DNA from: Verrucomicrobiales bacterium | GTDB taxonomy: Bacteria; Verrucomicrobiota; Verrucomicrobiia; Verrucomicrobiales; DEV007 | Assembly: GCA_029940475.1 (NCBI GenBank) | Contig: JAPYUT010000035.1 | Location: 1-39,230, forward strand | Reading direction: 5' to 3' | Length of the DNA stretch: 39,230 nucleotides | Shown here: piece after piece, positions 34,381 through 39,230 of the stretch | Numbering within the stretch: position 1 is the stretch's first letter | How the letters are laid out: each line of letters begins with the position of its first letter | Made by a program: the position numbers and the translations under genes | Notes under the pieces: model-generated | What the model saw: only the letters and a program-made list of their open reading frames with translations | Told to the model about the DNA's origin: nothing | Databases searched by the model: none

Positions 34381-35859
34381 TTATTCCTTCTTGACCCAGT
34401 CAGGTGTGCCAAACCAGTCGTGCATTTCCTTGAGAAAGGGTGCCACGACCCCGGGAGGTTCAGGGATATGACCCCGATCACCAGACTCGACCATCCACGT
34501 GTCCAGTGCCGCGCGCAGTTGCCTCAGCGCCGCCCGGTGTTCCGGGTTTGCCGACGCGGCAAGGTTACGGATCTCATGAGGATCGTTTTTGGTGTCAAAG
34601 AGCATCTCCTCGGGGAAGGGCTTCATCAGTTCAAGGGGTGGTCCGGACAATTTACCCTCGGCTTTGAGCCGGCGCATCAGCGGCTTAACCAGGAAGCACT
34701 TCTCCTTGTAGCGGTTGAGTGTTTCAAAGCCCGCCCCGGGGGTAAAATTGCGGATATAGTGGTATTGGCTCCCGTGTACGGAGCGCATCCTGACGATTGT
34801 CTCATCGATACGGTCCCTGGCGGCGAAGGCGAAGGTGCGCGGCGGGTCCGCCTGTGCGCCGAGGAAGATGCGACTCTGCATGCCGTTTGGCCGACTGATG
34901 CCGGCGATTGCAAGGGTGGTGGCGGTCAGGTCAATGAGGCTCACGACACGGTCACTGACGATACCGGGTTTCTCCTTGGCGGTCAGGACAGGGAAGTTCT
35001 TCGCGTCGCGCACGATGAGCGGGACTCGCAGGCCCTGGTCAAAGGGCCAGTGGATTCCGCGCGCGGTCAAACGACCGTTGTCGGAGAAGAAGATCACCAC
35101 AGTGTCATCATCCACGCCGTCTTCCTTGAGGCGCGATAGGATCTTCCCGATGCGGACATCCGCCCCGCTGATGGAATTAAGATAACGGGCCCATTCCCGG
35201 CGCGTGACCGGGTGATCAGGGTAGTAGGGGGGAGGGGTGACATTCTTCTCGGTCGCCACTTTCGGGTGCCACTCCTCGCCGACCCACAAGACACGTTCTT
35301 TCTCGGCGGACTTGCGGTCGTAGATATCGTATTCCGCCTCGGGAAGGTTGATTTGTGCAAAGAAGGGCTGGTTGGCCCTGAGCTCATCCCACTGGGCGGT
35401 GTCATAGAGTTTGCCCTCGTTGACGAAGTTAAGGTCAAGCTTTCCCGTTCCCATTACCTCTTTGCCCAGGTGCGTGATGTTGGCGGTGAAGTAGCCTGCG
35501 CCCTTTAGTCGGTGGGTGAGCGGGCGGATGCCGGGGGGAAGCTTGAAGTCGTCATCGCGGTGCGAGCGCATATGGTGGGTGTCCGTTGTGCCCTGATACA
35601 TGCCGAGCATGAAGCATGAACGGCTGGGGGCGCATACCGGCGAGGTGGCAAACGCGTTGGTGTAACGAATGCCCGCTTTTGCCAGCGCATCCAGGTTCGG
35701 CGTTGCGGTGTTTTTCTGGCCGTAACACCCCAGGTCGTTGGAGAAGTTCTCGCCCACGATCCAGAGGATGTTGGGTTTTTTTGCCGCCGCGGCCGGCCAC
35801 ATGAGGGCTGCAGCGATGACGAACAGGGACAGGATGGTTTTCTTGCTGGTGGTGGTCAT
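34381..35859 (-). CDS. Secreted sulfatase 3
   Basis: This exported type I sulfatase has 492 residues. A signal peptide (SLFVIAAALMWPAAAA) precedes the first metal block, ILWIVGENFSNDLGCYG, where the usual acidic pair reads Glu37-Asn38. The modification site VCAPSRSCFMLG has the classical CxPSR with Cys76. The second metal site is VIFFSDNGRLTARG, and WPFDQGLRVPLIVRD is seen downstream. The motif spacing fits the branch of secreted sulfatases and N-sulfoglucosamine-like enzymes. The gene is convergent with the cytochrome cluster and preceded by the scramblase-like gene. Confidence 0.92.
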   Translation of the reverse strand: MTTTSKKTILSLFVIAAALMWPAAAAKKPNILWIVGENFSNDLGCYGQKNTATPNLDALAKAGIRYTNAFATSPVCAPSRSCFMLGMYQGTTDTHHMRSHRDDDFKLPPGIRPLTHRLKGAGYFTANITHLGKEVMGTGKLDLNFVNEGKLYDTAQWDELRANQPFFAQINLPEAEYDIYDRKSAEKERVLWVGEEWHPKVATEKNVTPPPYYPDHPVTRREWARYLNSISGADVRIGKILSRLKEDGVDDDTVVIFFSDNGRLTARGIHWPFDQGLRVPLIVRDAKNFPVLTAKEKPGIVSDRVVSLIDLTATTLAIAGISRPNGMQSRIFLGAQADPPRTFAFAARDRIDETIVRMRSVHGSQYHYIRNFTPGAGFETLNRYKEKCFLVKPLMRRLKAEGKLSGPPLELMKPFPEEMLFDTKNDPHEIRNLAASANPEHRAALRQLRAALDTWMVESGDRGHIPEPPGVVAPFLKEMHDWFGTPDWVKKE

Positions 35860-35881
35860 GAAACTTGAGCTCGCAGGTGAA

Positions 35882-36469
35882 TTATTCCTTGAGGACCATG
35901 TCGATACACATCACGGCTGCTAAGATTAACTGACGCACCGGGCTCTCAGTGGGCACCGTGTCAGATATCTGCAGCATGTAATTATCAGCGCTGGTAAAAA
36001 GGTTCTTGCCAATCCCCTCCCATTTCTTGGTGATATTGGCCAATTCAGTGTCTCCGGCCATGAACCTGAAGTTCCAGGAGTGCCATTTTCCCTTGAGCGT
36101 GCACATCGGTTTGTCGTTTTCATCGAGGATATTGAAAGCTCCGCCGATCGAGAATAATTTTTGCTTAAATCCCCCGATGTGCCGGTCGTTTTCATCAAGG
36201 ACATGCACCTTGGAGAGAAAGAGAGAAACGCCTCTCTTTACCCGCACGATCGGCTGCCCGGAAGGAGTCATGATCCGGATGTCAAATGGGGTTAATCGTT
36301 TGAAGTCGGTAAAGCGGAGTATTTTCGTCAGTAAGCCCAGGCGCGGTTCACGGCATTCCATGACGATTGCCCCGGTTTCAGGATCATGGATGTCGTAGTT
36401 GTTGGCCGCCTTGAACATTCCAACGTGTTCCTTGATGAAGTAAACATTCCTGCTTAAAGCCGCGTTCAT
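35882..36469 (-). CDS. Phospholipid scramblase/LURP-one-related (tubby-like fold) protein
   Basis: The 195-residue protein matches the bacterial LURP-one/scramblase-like pattern: a series of beta-strands with NVYFIKEHVGMFKAANNYDIHDPETGAIVMECREPRL, FDIRIMTPSGQPIVRVKRG, KVHVLDENDRHIGGFKQKLFSIGGAFNILDENDKPMCTLKGKW, and ITKKWEGIGKNLFTSADNYMLQI. The C-terminal helix (PVRQLILAAVMCIDMVLKE) is the buried hydrophobic helix of the tubby fold. In bacteria the function of this family is unclear; membrane lipid binding or movement is a hypothesis. It is 13 nt downstream of a small two-helix membrane gene, suggesting they act together. Confidence 0.65.
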   Translation of the reverse strand: MNAALSRNVYFIKEHVGMFKAANNYDIHDPETGAIVMECREPRLGLLTKILRFTDFKRLTPFDIRIMTPSGQPIVRVKRGVSLFLSKVHVLDENDRHIGGFKQKLFSIGGAFNILDENDKPMCTLKGKWHSWNFRFMAGDTELANITKKWEGIGKNLFTSADNYMLQISDTVPTESPVRQLILAAVMCIDMVLKE

Positions 36470-36482
36470 TGTCTGATTCAGT

Positions 36483-36788
36483 TTAAATTTCCGTGGCGGA
36501 TGATGCCGGCCTCACACTGCTTAATGCTGGTCCATGAATTGACCCTAACGAAGACCTGTTCCTTTTGGATTTTCTTCCCATGATGAAGCCAACAATGAGC
36601 AGTCCGAACCCCAGGAACTGCGTTATGGATACCGCAGCAAGGAGGTCAGAATTAATGATCAGCTGCCCTACGCTGGTTCTCGCCTCACCTTCCTCCAAGC
36701 TGTTGAAAAACCACACCAAGTAGAAGGTCGCGGCAAGGAACCCCGCCAGGATCAACAAGATGCCAAGGAGATAACATTTTTTGGCCAT
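36483..36788 (-). CDS. Small two-helix membrane protein
   Basis: The 101-residue protein has two clear hydrophobic segments, LLGILLILAGFLAATFYLVWFF (about residues 7-28) and AAVSITQFLGFGLLIVGFIMG (about residues 51-71), followed by a basic and Ser-rich tail (RKSKRNRSS). No family is recognised. It is directly upstream of the scramblase-like gene on the same strand. Confidence 0.5.
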   Translation of the reverse strand: MAKKCYLLGILLILAGFLAATFYLVWFFNSLEEGEARTSVGQLIINSDLLAAVSITQFLGFGLLIVGFIMGRKSKRNRSSLGSIHGPALSSVRPASSATEI

Positions 36789-36930
36789 GCCGATATACTA
36801 GCGGGCATTCCAGCCGGCAACAAACAGGAAAAAATGCCGCCGTGTGGGATGATTTATTGAGAACAAGGTAGCGTGCCTGCATGCTGAAGCCCCCGTCTTG
36901 GCTCCCGGCAATTCGTTTTCCTGGATCCTT

Positions 36931-37215
36931 TCAACAGTCGCCCATGCCACAAGCGCCATCGGTTTTAATTGCTCCCCCGGGCCGGGCTTTCAATGGCTGC
37001 GGCTGAGGATCCTTGCCCTGTTTAAGAAGAAGGATGATTTTCTCCAGCGTCCGCGGGTTCTCCATGCGGGCGATCTCGTGGCCGTTGGGCGTGAGCATTA
37101 GCACGTAGGTTTGGTTACGCTCTACCTTGAGCCCCGTGACGAACGGTGCCCGGCCGGTGCCGACAGTCCAAGCGCCCATCCCAAACACCCGCCCTTGCAT
37201 TTCCCATAATAACAA
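36931..37215 (-). CDS. Doubtful ORF, possible thioredoxin-like C-terminal remnant
   Basis: A 94-codon frame opens at TTG 37215. The middle (QTYVLMLTPNGHEIARMENPRTLEKIILLLKQG) resembles the last beta-hairpin and helix of thioredoxin-like folds. The frame is blocked upstream by a TAG at 37231, beyond which a basic stretch (KEPKPSSSKKRAGKPAAGS) continues in the same frame. A degraded gene or chance are both possible. The surrounding DNA (36789-37416) holds no other convincing gene. Confidence 0.25.
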   Translation of the reverse strand: MLLWEMQGRVFGMGAWTVGTGRAPFVTGLKVERNQTYVLMLTPNGHEIARMENPRTLEKIILLLKQGKDPQPQPLKARPGGAIKTDGACGMGDC

Positions 37216-37416
37216 CGAAGGTCGGAACTTCTATCCGGACTTGGCAGGGCTTCCTGCTGCCGGTTTGCCTGCGCGCTTCTTCGATGAGGATGGTTTAGGT
37301 TCCTTAACTCTCATCGAACCGCCTCCCCGCGCCGCGCGGACGTGAGAAACCGCCCCGGGCCTCGTCTCGGACGTGTTTTCACGTCGCTGCATGGCGCGAC
37401 CTACCCAAGCTATATC

Positions 37417-38805
<1,389 letters not shown>

Positions 38806-38998
38806 TTCGGCCAGCAATGGTGGCTCGCTGCCGTTTTCAGATCCCATTTTGAGTGGGAAACTGTGAGTTCCGAAATGGAGTGCCTGCGGTCATGCCTAGT
38901 ATCCGGGGAGGTGACACCTTGGGGCTCAGATCGAATTGACAAAGGTCGGCGAAGGGCCTGATCCTGTTGTGCGCGTTACCAGGCGCACGAATCCTGAT

Positions 38999-39230
38999 AT
39001 GAAGAGCTCTCTTTACATCCCGCTTCTCTCGCTCCTGATCGCCGTCCAGGGACTGTCTGCGGCAGCTTCTGAGAAGAGCCGCACGTGGACTTCGACTGAC
39101 GGCCGCGAGCTTGAGGCACAGCTTGTGTCGGTCAGCGAGACTGCGGTCGAGGTGCGGCGCAAGGACGGGCGGAAGTTCACCCTGAAGCTCGGCGCCATTT
39201 CAGCAACCCCCTTTCTCCCCCTCTCCGATC
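38999..39230 (+). CDS. SHD1-domain exported protein (3' partial)
   Basis: The gene starts at ATG 38999 and runs off the window end. A signal peptide (SSLYIPLLSLLIAVQGLSAAAS) is followed by an SLA1-homology-1-type repeat: RTWTSTDGRELEAQLVSVS, then VEVRRKDGRKFTLKLGAIS. This domain is common in PVC-group secreted proteins; the same domain ends the selenoprotein candidate. The overall function is unknown, since the main part lies outside the window. Confidence 0.6.
   Translation, partial: MKSSLYIPLLSLLIAVQGLSAAASEKSRTWTSTDGRELEAQLVSVSETAVEVRRKDGRKFTLKLGAISATPFLPLSD

Noticed and set aside
34420..35139. A 239-codon plus-strand frame opposite sulfatase 3
   Set aside because: The minus strand has all sulfatase motifs; the plus-strand translation shows no domain.

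Overview
The window reads as a gene-dense stretch of a Gram-negative chromosome, most likely a marine or polysaccharide-degrading member of the Verrucomicrobiota. The basis is the outer-membrane block bamA - skp/ompH - lpxD, three secreted sulfatases, SLA1-homology (SHD1) domains in two exported proteins, a DEAD-box helicase with a glycine/arginine-rich tail, and few recognisable Shine-Dalgarno sites. The phylum is an inference from gene content. No tRNA, rRNA, CRISPR array, insertion sequence or prophage was seen.

Layout. 0-2.9 kb: a partial SMP-30 lactonase-like gene and a GT39-like membrane glycosyltransferase (+). 2.9-8.1 kb (-): RelE-like protein, class V aminotransferase, accB, accC, thiE and a PfkB-family kinase. 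8.1-13.8 kb: an exported esterase-like hydrolase (+), alr (-), sulfatase 1 (-), then a translationally coupled ABM-like small protein and Gfo/Idh/MocA oxidoreductase (+). 13.8-15.4 kb (-): ruvB followed by a small membrane protein. 15.7-19.9 kb (+): bamA, skp-like, lpxD. 19.9-24.0 kb: beta-CASP metallo-beta-lactamase protein (-), sulfatase 2 (+), L,D-transpeptidase (-). 24.1-28.1 kb (-): hom-thrC-lysC, the aspartate-to-threonine branch without homoserine kinase. 28.2-31.0 kb: HDAC-family deacetylase (+), secreted alpha/beta hydrolase (-), and a thioredoxin-like gene (-) interrupted by an in-frame TGA. 31.5-34.4 kb (+): Tat-type amidohydrolase, hexaheme cytochrome c and a 92-residue protein. 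34.4-36.8 kb (-): sulfatase 3, a scramblase/LURP-one-like protein and a small membrane protein. 36.9-39.2 kb: a doubtful small ORF, a RhlE-like helicase (+) and the start of an SHD1 protein cut by the window end.

The most notable observation is at 30265-31026. What looks like two short ORFs is better read as one 253-residue exported TlpA/thioredoxin-like protein in which TGA occupies the first position of the CxxC redox motif (U-G-P-C). A perfect 7-bp hairpin with a GUU loop lies 30 nt downstream of the TGA, the geometry expected of a bacterial SECIS element. Several neighbouring genes end in TGA, so the codon is not globally reassigned. This is a strong selenoprotein candidate, fused to an SHD1 domain. 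The second interesting locus is the amidohydrolase/hexaheme cytochrome/small-protein cluster, which may be an uncharacterised periplasmic redox-linked catabolic unit.
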